Source: Streptacidiphilus fuscans
GTDB lineage: Bacteria > Actinomycetota > Actinomycetes > Streptomycetales > Streptomycetaceae
Assembly (NCBI RefSeq): GCF_015690355.1
Contig: NZ_JADPRT010000007.1
Coordinates: 1 to 64,000, forward strand
Reading direction: 5' to 3'
DNA length: 64,000 bases
Within the stretch, counting starts at the first letter, position 1; the number at the start of each line of letters is the position of its first letter. This document shows, in pieces, positions 32,103 to 41,592 of this stretch. Below the pieces are notes generated by a model that saw only the letters and a program-made list of their open reading frames with translations, ran no database searches and was not told the origin of the DNA. The position numbers and the translations under genes were made by a program.

Positions 32103-32158
32103 CCGGCTCGCAAGAGCCGACGGTACCGAAGAAGAGAACGGAAGAGGCAGGGTTCGAG

Positions 32159-32440
32159 ATGGCGGGTACGACGATGGTTCGAGTCTCGGACAAGGCGCGC
32201 CGCGCGCAGGTACGACTGCTGATGGGCGCGGCGTTCACGATGGCGTCCCTGGTCTTCACCATATTCGTTTCGGTGGCGCAGGCTCAGCAGGCGGGGGCCT
32301 GGCTGACCGCGACGGTGGCGGGGGTGCTCCTGACGACCTGGTTCGGCCTGGACGTCTGGATCACCCGCCGCTCCAACCGCGAGCAGCTCCACGGCTCCGG
32401 CGGCGTCACTCCGATGACGGGTGCGAAGCGTCCTCGCTGA
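32159..32440 (+). CDS. Small membrane protein
   Basis: A 93-residue protein with two hydrophobic segments (about residues 20-40 and 48-68) and a polar C-terminus. No family recognised. It overlaps the SMC-like gene tail-to-tail by 35 bases on the opposite strand. Confidence 0.6.
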   Translation: MAGTTMVRVSDKARRAQVRLLMGAAFTMASLVFTIFVSVAQAQQAGAWLTATVAGVLLTTWFGLDVWITRRSNREQLHGSGGVTPMTGAKRPR

Positions 32441-35400
32441 GCCCTGAGCTCTCCGCCGCCTCCGAGTCCGCGATGTCCACGGCGTCCTCGACGGCTTCGA
32501 CGCCGTCGACGTCGTCGGGACGCGGGCGGCGGAAGACGCGGGTGGCGCTGACCGCGCCGTGGATCTCGGCCTCCTCGTCGTCGATCTCCGGCAGGCCCGG
32601 GCGCAGGTGCTCCTCCACGGAGATGTACTTGAGCCCGGCCCGGAGGTCGGCGTCGTTGCGCAGCCGGATGATCAGCGGGAACTCGGCCAGCGCCGTGGTG
32701 TCGAACAGACCCGTGGTGTAGATCAGCTGGACGCCGAGCGCGTCGGCGACCGCACGCTGGAGCTCCAGCAGGTAGGTCGCGTTGGCGCGGCCGATCGGGT
32801 TGTCCAGGAAGAGCGTGCCCGCGTGGCGCAGCTTGGCCTGGCCGCGGTCGTTGGCGCGCAGGGCGGCCATGGTGCAGTAGAGCGCGATGGCCGCGGTCAG
32901 CAGCTGCCCGCCGGAGAAGACGTCGGACATCTGGCTGACCGACACCCGCTCGGCGCGCAGCACCGCGTCGGGCTTGAGGATCTCGACGGTGACGCCGCGC
33001 GGCTCCAGCGCCGCGTGGACACCGCGCAGCAGCAGGGACATGCCGTCGCGGCGGTTCCAGTCCACCGCACCGGCGTTGGCCGCGCCGGAGGCGGAGCCGC
33101 CGGTGCGCTTGACCGCCGCGCGGGTGGCCTCGTCGATGACCTCGCCGAGACGCTCGGTCAGCACCGCGTGGTCGGGCTCTTCGAAGCGGATCCGCAGGAA
33201 CTCCTGGCCCGACCACTCCCCCAGGCCCTCCGGAAGGCGGGAGAGCCGCTGCGCGGCGCGCAGTGTGGCGAGCGAGGTCTCGACCAGGCCGCGCAGCCGG
33301 TCGACGATGCTGTCGCGGTTGCGCTCCAGCTGGTCCAACTCGTCGGTCAGCACCCGCAGTCGGGGCGCGAAAGCGGCCGCCCACTGCGCCGCGTAGTCGG
33401 GCAGCACGGAGGCGGGCAGCTCGCGGATCTGCTGGCGGGCCGGGGTGCGGACCGCCTCGAAGCGGGTGGCGTTGGCGTGCCGGACGAGTGCGTCGCTGGC
33501 GTCGCGCACCGAGAGGTCGGCGGCGGAGAGCTCGGCGCTCGCGGCGCGCAGCTGACGGCGCGCGTCGGCGGCGGCGTGCCGGGCCTCCGGCAGGCTGCCG
33601 GTGACCGGCGCTGCCTGCTCCTCCTCCTCGGTGGCCGAGCCGTTCGCCTCGGCGGCCGGCTCGCGCAGGCCGTCGCGGAGCTGGGCCGCGGTCTCGTCGA
33701 ACTCGGCGGCGGCGTGCTGGGTGGCCGTGAGAACGTGCAGCAGCTCGGCGTGGGCCGCCCGGCCGGCGTCCAACGCGTCGCTACGGCCGGCCAGTTCGGC
33801 GGTCGCGGCGCGGAGCAGCGTCTGTGCGTGCTCCTGGTCGCCAGGGACCAGCTCCTCGGACAGTTCGGTGTGCGCGTCGCCGGACGCGGGGGCGCTGCGC
33901 TCGGTCTCGGCGCGCAGGCGGCCGAGCTGCTCGCTGGCGGCGGAGGCGCGTGCCTCGATCGTCTGGACCAGGTCCTCGGCGCGGGCGGCGGCGGCCTGGC
34001 GGCCGGGGCCGTCGGCGCCGTCGGGGCTGCCCAGCAGCTCCTCGGCGCGGGTGCGGACCTTGTTGGTGAGCCGGTCGAGCTCGGCCCGGGAGCCGGACTC
34101 GTCGCTCTCCGCCCGCGCCTGCTCGGCGCGCAGGTCCGCGCCGACGCCGACCTTCTCGTAGAGCTGGGCCGCGACGCGGTGCGCCTCGCGCAGTGCGGGC
34201 AGGGACGCGGTGGGGAGTTCGTCGCCTGCCGCCTGGGTCGAGGCGTCCTCGGGCAGGTCGGCGCTGGGGAGTTCGGCCCGCTCGGCGCGGAGCGCGCGGA
34301 CCGTGCGGCGTGCGTCGTCGGCGGCGCGCTGGGCGGCACGGCGGTCCTCGTCGGCCGCGTGGGCGCGCTCCTCGCAGGCGTGTTGGCGCTGTTCGGCCTG
34401 GGCGGTCTCGTCACCGAGCCCACGCAGTCGGGCCGTCCAGGCTCCGCGCTCGCGCAACCGGTACGCGAGACCGGCCAGCGCGTCGGCGCGGCGGCGGGCC
34501 TGCTGCGCGCCCTCCAGCCGGGACTCGCGCAGACGGGCGGCCTCGGCACGCTCCTGCTCGGCCTCGGTGTGCTCGGCGCGGGACGCGCTGCGCTCGGTGT
34601 TGGCCGCCTCCAGCGCGGCACGCGCGGCCTCGACCTCGACGGTCAGCTCGGTCAGGCGTCCGGCCGGGCAGCCCGTGCGCCAGGAGGTGAGCCGGCCGGC
34701 CAGCAGCCGGTCCGCGCCGAGGCGGGCGGCCAGTTCGCGGATCTGCTCGTCGCGCGCTGCGGCGCGGTCGCGCAGCTGACGGCGCTCCTCGTCGGCGGCG
34801 GACTCGTCGTGCATGGCCGGGTTCGGCGGCACCAGGAACACGCCGGTCGACGCCGCTTCGGTCTCGGCCGTCACGGGCCCGAGCAGCGCGGCGGCCGTGC
34901 CGACGGCCACGGCGGACCGCGGCAGCAGCGCGGCGGCGGCCAGCACCTCGCGGGCGCGCTCCAGCGTGTCCGGGTCGGTGACGATCACGCCGTCGACCAA
35001 CTGCGGCCGGGCGGCGAGGATCCGGTCGTGGTCGACCGGGTCGACGGACTGCGCCAGGTAGCGCCAGCCGGGCAGCGCGGGGACGCCGTGCTCGCCCAGG
35101 TACTCGACGGTGGCCAACACGTCCGGGCCGGGCGGCAGCAGACCTCCGTCACCGAGAGCGCCCAGGATCCGAGCGTCGTCGGCGGCCTTGGTGCGCAGCT
35201 CGAAGAGGGTGCGCTCGGCGCTCGCCACGGCGTTGTCGAGCTGCTCACGCAACGGGTCGGCGGCGGCGTCCAGCTGTTCGGGCGTCAACTCGCCGTCGGC
35301 GACGCCGAGCAGGGCGGCGATCCGCGGCTCGGCGGCGAGCAGGCCGAGAGTGTGCCGCTCCACCCCGAGGGCGGACTCGGCTGCGGCCAGGGCGTCATGG

Positions 35401-37223
35401 GCACGCGCGGCGGCGAGCTCGGCGCGGTTCTCGCGAGAGGAGGCCTCCCGCGAGCGTCCGGCGGCCTGCTCGGCGGTGGCGCGGGCCTGCTCCCAGGCGG
35501 AGGTGGCCAGCTTCTCGGCGTCGGCGGCCTCCAGCGCGGCGCGGGCCGGGTCGACGAGCTCGGCGTCGTCCGGGTCGCCGGTGGTGGCGTCGATCCAGCC
35601 GGCGCGGACGGCCTGTTGGGTCTCCTGCTCGACCTCGGCGAGGCGCTGCCGCAGGTGGTCGCCCTCGCTGCGGCTCTTCTGCGCGGCGGTGGTGGCTGCG
35701 GTGGCGTCGCGGCGGGCGGCCTCGCCCTCGGCGAGCAGCGCCTGGGCGCGCGACTCCTCGCTGTCGGCACGCTCCTCGGCCGCCTCGGCGGCGGCCTCCA
35801 GGGCGCGGACCAGAGCGACGGCGGCCTTGGTCCGGGCGGCCAGCGCGGGCGCGGCGTCGCGCTCGGCCTCGCGGATGGCGGCCGAGACGCGGACCGCCCG
35901 GTCGGCGGCGGCACGGTGGCGCAGCACCAACTCGGTTGCCTGCCAGGCGGAGTGGAGGGTCCGGGCGTCCAGCAGCTCGCGGCGGAGCGCGGCGGCGTCG
36001 GCGGTGGCATCGGCCAGCGCCAGACTGGCATGACGGTGCGTCAACTCGGCCGTGATCAGCGACTGCCGGGTCCGCGCCGCGTCCGCCTCGGCGGCGGCGT
36101 CGGCCGCGGACTCGACCTGCGCCTGCAGTTCGTCGGCGCGGGCGCGCTCCAGCCCGGCGCGGGCGGCCAGCGAGCGGGCCAGACGACGCGCACGCCGCTC
36201 GGCGCCGCGGTGGTTCTCGCGGACCGATTCCCGGGCGGTCGCGGCCTCGGCGATCCGGTGCAGCAGGTCAAGCGAGCCGCCGGTGAAGTCGCGCTCGGCG
36301 GTCAGCTCGGCGCGGCGGCCCAGCTTGGCGGCGAAGCCGTGGACCAGGTCGGCCAGGCCGTCGGTGTCGCGGGTGTCGGTGACCGCGCGGAGCAGCAGGT
36401 CGGTGAAGTCCTTGTCGCTCTTGACCGCGAAGAGGCCCGCCGCCTCACCCTCGTCGGCGTTCATCTCGCGCTGGTAGCGGAAGAGTTCGGGGTCCAGGCC
36501 GAGACTGCCGAGGTGCTCGATCCAGCGCTCGTGGCCCTCCTCCCAGGTGATCTCCAGCTCCGGCGCGAGCTTGCCCGCCTCGGTGAGCGCGTCGCGGAAG
36601 CCCTTCATGGTGCGGCGGCGACCGCGCGCAGAGGTGCGCCGCGTAGCGGCACCTTCAAGGGCGGTGGTGGGCGACGGGTGGGCCTTGGGCGCGTCCGTAC
36701 CGGGCGCGGGCATCAGCACGGCACGCTCGGCGACCGGCAGCGAGTCCAGGCCCAGCGCGGGGCTCGGTCGGAACGAGTACCACGCCTCGGCGAACTTGCG
36801 CGGGTCGGCGGAGACCTGACGTCCGCGCCACTCGCTCACCTTGCCGACGACGACGGTCTCGCCGGTCAGCGTGTGCTGCCACTCCAGCGCGACATGCCCG
36901 CAGTCGTCGGCCAGCAGGAACTTGCGCAGCACGCCGGAGCTGGCGCCGCCCAGGGTGTTGCGGTGACCGGGCAGCATCACCGAGAAGATCAGCTTGAGCA
37001 GGACCGACTTGCCGCCGCCGTTCTCCAGGAACAGCACGCCCGCGGGCGCGGGACGCCGGGCCGGACCGGTCTCCTCCTCGTCGAAGAACCCGGGCTGGCG
37101 CGGAACGGGATCGGGCACCAGGTCGCCGACACCACTCAGGTCGAGCACGGTGTCGGCGTACCGCGCACCGGCAGGCCCGATGGAGTACAGGCGGACCCGG
37201 TTGAGCTCGTACACCTTGCGCAC
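32406..37223 (-). CDS. SMC/MukB-like coiled-coil ATPase (JetC/MksB-type candidate)
   Basis: A 1605-residue SMC-like protein. The N-terminal ATPase half has the P-loop region ENGGGKSVLLKL (residues 67-78), a variant without the usual GxxGxGK order. Long Ala/Arg/Glu-rich coiled coils (about 330-690 and 860-1330) flank a globular hinge-like region near 700-830. The C-terminal head has the ABC signature FSGGQLL (1436-1442) and a Walker-B-like LFLDN with Asp1474 followed by Asn1475 instead of the usual Glu. Start GTG 37223 follows AGGA. The kleisin-like and winged-helix-like genes upstream suggest a MukBEF/MksBEF/Wadjet-type complex that loads on and extrudes DNA. Role in defence versus chromosome folding is unresolved. 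Confidence 0.75.
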   Translation of the reverse strand: MRKVYELNRVRLYSIGPAGARYADTVLDLSGVGDLVPDPVPRQPGFFDEEETGPARRPAPAGVLFLENGGGKSVLLKLIFSVMLPGHRNTLGGASSGVLRKFLLADDCGHVALEWQHTLTGETVVVGKVSEWRGRQVSADPRKFAEAWYSFRPSPALGLDSLPVAERAVLMPAPGTDAPKAHPSPTTALEGAATRRTSARGRRRTMKGFRDALTEAGKLAPELEITWEEGHERWIEHLGSLGLDPELFRYQREMNADEGEAAGLFAVKSDKDFTDLLLRAVTDTRDTDGLADLVHGFAAKLGRRAELTAERDFTGGSLDLLHRIAEAATARESVRENHRGAERRARRLARSLAARAGLERARADELQAQVESAADAAAEADAARTRQSLITAELTHRHASLALADATADAAALRRELLDARTLHSAWQATELVLRHRAAADRAVRVSAAIREAERDAAPALAARTKAAVALVRALEAAAEAAEERADSEESRAQALLAEGEAARRDATAATTAAQKSRSEGDHLRQRLAEVEQETQQAVRAGWIDATTGDPDDAELVDPARAALEAADAEKLATSAWEQARATAEQAAGRSREASSRENRAELAAARAHDALAAAESALGVERHTLGLLAAEPRIAALLGVADGELTPEQLDAAADPLREQLDNAVASAERTLFELRTKAADDARILGALGDGGLLPPGPDVLATVEYLGEHGVPALPGWRYLAQSVDPVDHDRILAARPQLVDGVIVTDPDTLERAREVLAAAALLPRSAVAVGTAAALLGPVTAETEAASTGVFLVPPNPAMHDESAADEERRQLRDRAAARDEQIRELAARLGADRLLAGRLTSWRTGCPAGRLTELTVEVEAARAALEAANTERSASRAEHTEAEQERAEAARLRESRLEGAQQARRRADALAGLAYRLRERGAWTARLRGLGDETAQAEQRQHACEERAHAADEDRRAAQRAADDARRTVRALRAERAELPSADLPEDASTQAAGDELPTASLPALREAHRVAAQLYEKVGVGADLRAEQARAESDESGSRAELDRLTNKVRTRAEELLGSPDGADGPGRQAAAARAEDLVQTIEARASAASEQLGRLRAETERSAPASGDAHTELSEELVPGDQEHAQTLLRAATAELAGRSDALDAGRAAHAELLHVLTATQHAAAEFDETAAQLRDGLREPAAEANGSATEEEEQAAPVTGSLPEARHAAADARRQLRAASAELSAADLSVRDASDALVRHANATRFEAVRTPARQQIRELPASVLPDYAAQWAAAFAPRLRVLTDELDQLERNRDSIVDRLRGLVETSLATLRAAQRLSRLPEGLGEWSGQEFLRIRFEEPDHAVLTERLGEVIDEATRAAVKRTGGSASGAANAGAVDWNRRDGMSLLLRGVHAALEPRGVTVEILKPDAVLRAERVSVSQMSDVFSGGQLLTAAIALYCTMAALRANDRGQAKLRHAGTLFLDNPIGRANATYLLELQRAVADALGVQLIYTTGLFDTTALAEFPLIIRLRNDADLRAGLKYISVEEHLRPGLPEIDDEEAEIHGAVSATRVFRRPRPDDVDGVEAVEDAVDIADSEAAESSGLSEDASHPSSE

Positions 37224-37359
37224 TCATTCCTGTTCTCTGTCGACAGGCAGGGGTGCCTGGTCTCACCAGAGGATATCGTCGCGATTGCCGTGTTTCGCGA
37301 AGCCCGGGGCGCACCACACCGGCGGGCTCGGTGGACATGGTCCTTCGGACCGGGGCGTC

Positions 37360-39615
37360 TCAGAGCTCGGGAGCGTGGGCTCGCAGGGTCTCGCCGAGCG
37401 TGGCGGCGCGAGGATGGGAGAGCTCGCGGAAGATCACGTGAGCCTGCGCCCACTGCTGCCGGGCCATGGCGTCGTCGCCGTCGGCCGCATGGAAGTGGCC
37501 CAGGACCTCCAGCGCGACGGCCTCGTCGACCCGGTTGCCCACGCGGTTGTTGATCGTGCAGGCCTCCGTCGCCAGTTCGGCGGCCTCGTGGGTGCGGTCG
37601 AGCAGCAGGAGGGTGTCGGCGATGTTGCTCAGGGTCCGGCCGATCGCACGATGCTCGCTGCCGGCGTCCCGAAAGAGCCGGAGCGCGTGCCGGTAGTGCC
37701 CCAAGGCGGCGTCCAACCGACCGAGTTGCTTCTCGGCCTCGCCGAGGTTGAGCCGCGCCGAACCCTCGGAGTGGACGGCGCCGAGGTCGTGGTAGATCTC
37801 CGCCGTCCGCTCCAGCAGAGGCAGCGCCTCGGCCGCCCGCCCCGCTTCTGTCCTGAGGTGGCCCAGGTTCCCCATGCACGACGCCTGTCCGCGCACGTCC
37901 CCGAGACGACCGCGGATCTCCAGCGAACGCAGCAGGCAGTCCTCGGCGTCGGCGAGACGCGGTGCTTCGAGGTACGCGGCACCGAGGGCGTTGAGCGCCC
38001 AGGACTCCGCTTCGAGGTCGTCCAGCTTCTGCGCGCTCGCGACGGCCGCCTCGTAGGTGCGCACCCGCCCGGGCTGCTCGGGGCGCAGGTCGAACAGCTC
38101 CCACATGGTGTTCGCGAGTTGCCACGCGATCCGGTGCCGACCGGTCTGCGCCGCCGCGGTCACCGCCGCGACCAGGCAGTCGCCCTCCGACGCGGACCAC
38201 GTCAGCGCCTCGTCCTGGTCGGCGAACTCCTTCGGGTGGCAGCCCGGTTCGGCGTCCGGCAGGTCCAGGTGCCTGCGTCCGGGGTACAACCGGCGCGATG
38301 CGGCCTCGCTGCTGTACAGGAGCCAGGTCAGCAGGCGGTCCGTCGCGGCGTCGCGCTCGCCCGGCGGCTCCTCCGCCGCGCATTCCGCGGCGTAGACCCG
38401 GATGAGGTCGTGCTGCCGGAACCGCCCCGTCCCGGTGAGCTCGATGAGGGACGTCGCGGCGAGGTCGCCGAGCAGTCCGGACGCCTCGGCCGCCGACATC
38501 CCGAGCAGGGCGGCAGCAGCCTCCAGGCTCGTCGTCGGGCCCGGACTCGACCCGAGCAGACGGAAGGCCCGCGCCTGGGCCGGTGGCAGATTCCGGTAGC
38601 TCACGGCGAAGGTGGCCCGGACGGCGCGGTCCTCGACCCGCAGCTCGTTGAGTCGCCTGGTCTCGTCGGCGAGCAACCCGGCGAGGTCCCGCACGGACCA
38701 GTCCGGTCGGGCCACAAGCCTGCTGCCGGCGAGCCGGATGGCGAGGGGCAGTCCCGCACAGGCGTCCAGCGCCTCGGCCGCCGCCCCGGGTTCCGCATCC
38801 ACGGCCGCGTCCCCGATGATGCGGCGCAGCAACGCCGACGCCTCCTCGGCCGTGAGCCGGTCCAGCGTCAGCCGGGCCGCACCGTCGAGCCCGGGCAGGG
38901 TGCTGCGGCTGGTGATGAGCACCCGCGTGCGACCAGCCCCGGGCAGCAGCGGACGGATCTGCGCGGCATCCCTGACGTTGTCCAGGAAGACCAGCACGCG
39001 CCGGTCGGCCAGCAGAGTGCGGTAACGGGCGGCTCGCTCGTCGGCATCCGCGGGTATCTGCTCGGGTGCCACGCCGAGGGCGCGCAGGAACCGCGCCAGG
39101 ACATCGTGCGGAGCCGTCGGCTCAGCCTCGGCTCCCTGGAGGTCGACCTGCAACTGACCGTCAGGGAAGGAGTGGATCACCTGGTGGGCGACGTGCACGG
39201 CCAGCGTGGTCTTGCCCACCCCGCCCGCGCCGCTGATCGCCGTGAGCACCACCGGCGGCACCGGTCCCGCGCAGTGGTCCTGGAGCAGGGCCGCCAACTG
39301 CTCGGTCACTGCGGACCGGCCCGTGAAGTCGTGCAGGTCCGCCTGAAGTTCGGCGGGCCGTGACGGCGAGCCCCCGACGCCTGCCGGCGCCGCTGACCCC
39401 TGGGCGTTCACCGCCGAGACGATCCGGTTCCGATCGGCCGGTTCCAGGGCCATCGCGTCGGCCAGCCGGGACACCGTCGACAGGCGCGGTCGACGCCGCC
39501 CGGACTCCAGCATGCTGATGGCGTGGTTGGACACGCCCGAACGCTCCGCCAGATGCTCCTGCGTCCAGCCGACCTTGAGCCGACACGCACGCAGCAGATC
39601 GCCGAACTCCCCCAT
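37360..39615 (-). CDS. HTH-NB-ARC-TPR (STAND) regulator
   Basis: A 751-residue protein. An XRE helix-turn-helix (residues 6-60, VGWTQEHLAERSGVSNHAIS) is followed by an NB-ARC ATPase with P-loop GAGGVGKTT (129-137), Walker B RVLVFLDNV and RVLITSRS. A C-terminal array of TPRs runs from about residue 490. This AfsR-like layout without the SARP BTAD region is typical of actinobacterial STAND regulators. It lies between the winged-helix and SMC-like genes of the condensin-type locus, transcribed in the same direction. The start at 39615 is preceded by GCAGGG-like purines. Function in the locus is unknown. Confidence 0.88.
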   Translation of the reverse strand: MGEFGDLLRACRLKVGWTQEHLAERSGVSNHAISMLESGRRRPRLSTVSRLADAMALEPADRNRIVSAVNAQGSAAPAGVGGSPSRPAELQADLHDFTGRSAVTEQLAALLQDHCAGPVPPVVLTAISGAGGVGKTTLAVHVAHQVIHSFPDGQLQVDLQGAEAEPTAPHDVLARFLRALGVAPEQIPADADERAARYRTLLADRRVLVFLDNVRDAAQIRPLLPGAGRTRVLITSRSTLPGLDGAARLTLDRLTAEEASALLRRIIGDAAVDAEPGAAAEALDACAGLPLAIRLAGSRLVARPDWSVRDLAGLLADETRRLNELRVEDRAVRATFAVSYRNLPPAQARAFRLLGSSPGPTTSLEAAAALLGMSAAEASGLLGDLAATSLIELTGTGRFRQHDLIRVYAAECAAEEPPGERDAATDRLLTWLLYSSEAASRRLYPGRRHLDLPDAEPGCHPKEFADQDEALTWSASEGDCLVAAVTAAAQTGRHRIAWQLANTMWELFDLRPEQPGRVRTYEAAVASAQKLDDLEAESWALNALGAAYLEAPRLADAEDCLLRSLEIRGRLGDVRGQASCMGNLGHLRTEAGRAAEALPLLERTAEIYHDLGAVHSEGSARLNLGEAEKQLGRLDAALGHYRHALRLFRDAGSEHRAIGRTLSNIADTLLLLDRTHEAAELATEACTINNRVGNRVDEAVALEVLGHFHAADGDDAMARQQWAQAHVIFRELSHPRAATLGETLRAHAPEL

Positions 39616-39909
39616 AGCCCTGCCCCCCGGTCAGGCCTTGCCGGGAGCAGGAACTGCGCATACGGCTGCTGCTGCGACCCGCGCAGCAGCTTTCCTCCCC
39701 CAAAGGGCGACGATAGCGACTTCACAGGTGACTTGACCAGCCATCACCAAATCGATCGGGCGTCGCTGCGCGGCGGTCCGACACGCAGGAGGCTGCTGTG
39801 ACAGGCGGGCAGGGTGAGGCGTCCTCCTCGACACTCCCCACCACCGCCCGCCCGCTCATCCCGCCCCGCGCTCATCGAGCTCCGCACGGGTGCCGGCGGA
39901 TCGTGATGC
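39616..39909. other. Intergenic stretch between the STAND and trefoil genes
   Basis: About 294 bases. Open frames here lack binding sites and recognisable products. No strong hairpin is seen. Presumably contains the promoter of the STAND gene. Confidence 0.4.
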
Positions 39910-40305
39910 TCAGCTCATCCAGAACTGCTGGAAGCCGGCGTACGGACCGTTCTGGTCCTGACAGCCGAAGTCCCGCAGACCGTAGCTGCTGTCGTCGACG
40001 CACTTGCCCGTGGCCACGTTCTGCAGCACGACCGATCCGTTGGGCTCCGCGTACATGTAGAACTGCTGGAACGCGGCGTACGGACCGTTCTGGTCCTGGC
40101 AACCGAAGTCCCGCAGACCGTAGCTGCTGTCGTCGACGCACTTGCCCGTGGCCACGCTCTGCAGCACGTCGGTCCCGTTGGGCTGCCCCATGATGCGGAA
40201 CTGCTGGAAGCCGGCGTAGGGGCCGTTCTGGTCCTGGCAACCGAAGTCCCGCAGACCGTAGTTGCTGTCGTCGATGCACTTGCCCGTGGCGGCGCTCTGC
40301 AGCAC
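39910..40305 (-). repeat. Three 138-bp near-identical DNA repeats within the trefoil gene
   Basis: Repeat units at 40305-40168, 40167-40030 and 40029-39910 (last one shortened). The central 70-90 bases are almost identical at DNA level, including third codon positions, which points to recent duplication or gene conversion. Confidence 0.85.
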
Positions 40306-40449
40306 CCACGTGCCGTTGGCGGCGTAGGGCTGCATCCGGTGGCCGACGGCCTTCGCGGACACGGTGGTGGCGCTCGCGCTGCTGGCACCCAGGCCGAGCG
40401 AGCCGACCAGGGCGACTGCGCCGACGACGGCGACTGTCCACTTACGCAT
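39910..40449 (-). CDS. Secreted three-repeat beta-trefoil (ricin-B-like) protein
   Basis: A 179-residue exported protein: signal peptide to about residue 28 (ending GASSASAT), then three copies of a 46-residue unit starting at residues 49, 95 and 141. Each carries VLQ-x-ATGKC and GLRDFGCQDQNGPY, then FQQF. Two cysteines per unit and the Q-x-F ending are typical of ricin-B-type lectin repeats, so carbohydrate binding is likely. The start ATG 40449 follows GGAAGG. It lies inside the condensin-type gene cluster without an obvious functional link. Confidence 0.8.
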   Translation of the reverse strand: MRKWTVAVVGAVALVGSLGLGASSASATTVSAKAVGHRMQPYAANGTWVLQSAATGKCIDDSNYGLRDFGCQDQNGPYAGFQQFRIMGQPNGTDVLQSVATGKCVDDSSYGLRDFGCQDQNGPYAAFQQFYMYAEPNGSVVLQNVATGKCVDDSSYGLRDFGCQDQNGPYAGFQQFWMS

Positions 40450-40676
40450 TTCGCGACCTTCCTTGTCGAGTTCCGGAGGCCTGGCCGCCTTCGCGGGCGG
40501 GTCCTCCGTGGCACGTCAACCATGGTCACGGAGCGCGCGGCGGGGCTCCATGGCGTTCGCTTTGCGTTTCGCCGAGCCGTCGCCCGGTCCCTCGAGGCAA
40601 CTGAGCCACGGAAGATGACGAACCGTCATACAGCGGATGCCGGCGGATGACGGTGGACGAAAGTGGACGCGCGGGG

Positions 40677-41549
40677 TCAGACGCTGTGGAACGGGAGCCC
40701 GGCGTCGGTGACCAGGTCCTCGGAGTCGTCCGGCGGCAGCAGCGTGCCGGTCCCGTCGGTCACCGGCACGATGCCGAGCGCCAGCAGCTCCTCCATCGCG
40801 GCGCTCCCGGCCATGTCCCGGACCTGCAACTGGTAACGGGCGGTGGTGCGGTAGGTGCCCCCGGAGTCGTCGGAGGTCTTCTGCAGGAAGCCGGAGTCGA
40901 CGAGGAAGGAGACGGCCTTGCCCACGATGCCGATGGTCGACCCGGCAAGCCGTCGGGCGTCCTTGGTCGCGCCGGTCGCGCTGCGACGGGCGTAGACGCG
41001 CCACGCCGCCTCCAGGCCGGGCGCCTCGCTGACCGGGTCGGTGTTGTCCCCGGCGACATCGGCCTGCTCCTCCAGCCGACGGCAGGCCTGCCGGACGAAG
41101 GCGTCCACGCCGTTGACGGTGATCCGGCCCAAGTACCCGTCGTCGGCCAGGTCCTCCGGCCGCGGGAACGCGAGCGCGGCGACGGCGAGGTGCGCCAGCC
41201 CGTGCAGGAACCGGTCGGTGGCCTCGGACGCGGCGCGCCGCGAGTAGTCGCCCATCCGCACGGCGAAGACACTGTCCTCGGCGGCGGCGACGGCCATGCC
41301 CGCCCGTGCGGACACCTCCAGCACAATCAGGCCGAGCCCGACGGCGACCGCGTCGGCGAGCCGCGCGAAGGCCGGGTCGTCCCGGTAACGCCGGATCAGC
41401 TCGGCGTACTCGGTGTCCCGGGACGGCAGCAGCTTCGGCTGCACGCCGAAGGAGACGAGCCGCGAGGCGTCGGCGACGTCGGCGGGGGTGATGGGCGCGG
41501 GGCGGGACCCGCTCTCACCGGCGGGGGCGTCGTAGCTTTCCTCGGTCAT
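40677..41549 (-). CDS. MukE/JetB-like winged-helix subunit (candidate)
   Basis: A 290-residue, helix-rich protein. It ends with a predicted winged-helix region (STIGIVGKAVSFLVDSGFLQK, then YRTTARYQLQVRDMA), a feature expected of MukE/JetB-type kleisin partners. The first half contains YSRRAASEATDRFLHGLAHLAV. The start ATG 41549 follows a weak site. It lies 178 bases downstream of the kleisin-like gene, with a long inverted repeat between them. The name rests on fold features and gene order, not sequence identity. Confidence 0.5.
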   Translation of the reverse strand: MTEESYDAPAGESGSRPAPITPADVADASRLVSFGVQPKLLPSRDTEYAELIRRYRDDPAFARLADAVAVGLGLIVLEVSARAGMAVAAAEDSVFAVRMGDYSRRAASEATDRFLHGLAHLAVAALAFPRPEDLADDGYLGRITVNGVDAFVRQACRRLEEQADVAGDNTDPVSEAPGLEAAWRVYARRSATGATKDARRLAGSTIGIVGKAVSFLVDSGFLQKTSDDSGGTYRTTARYQLQVRDMAGSAAMEELLALGIVPVTDGTGTLLPPDDSEDLVTDAGLPFHSV

Positions 41550-41592
41550 GACGTCGATCCTTCGACAGGTGCAGAAGAGACAGTTGCAACTT

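Noticed and set aside
32165..32190. GGTTCGAGTC, resembling a tRNA T-arm
   Set aside because: No matching acceptor stem, anticodon arm or D-arm can be built from the surrounding 80 bases, and it lies within a small coding region.
32559..37553. A very long open frame (over 1600 codons) on the plus strand
   Set aside because: It is the antisense shadow of the SMC-like gene in GC-rich DNA: Gly/Ala/Arg/Val-rich composition without domains, and the minus strand has all the ATPase motifs.
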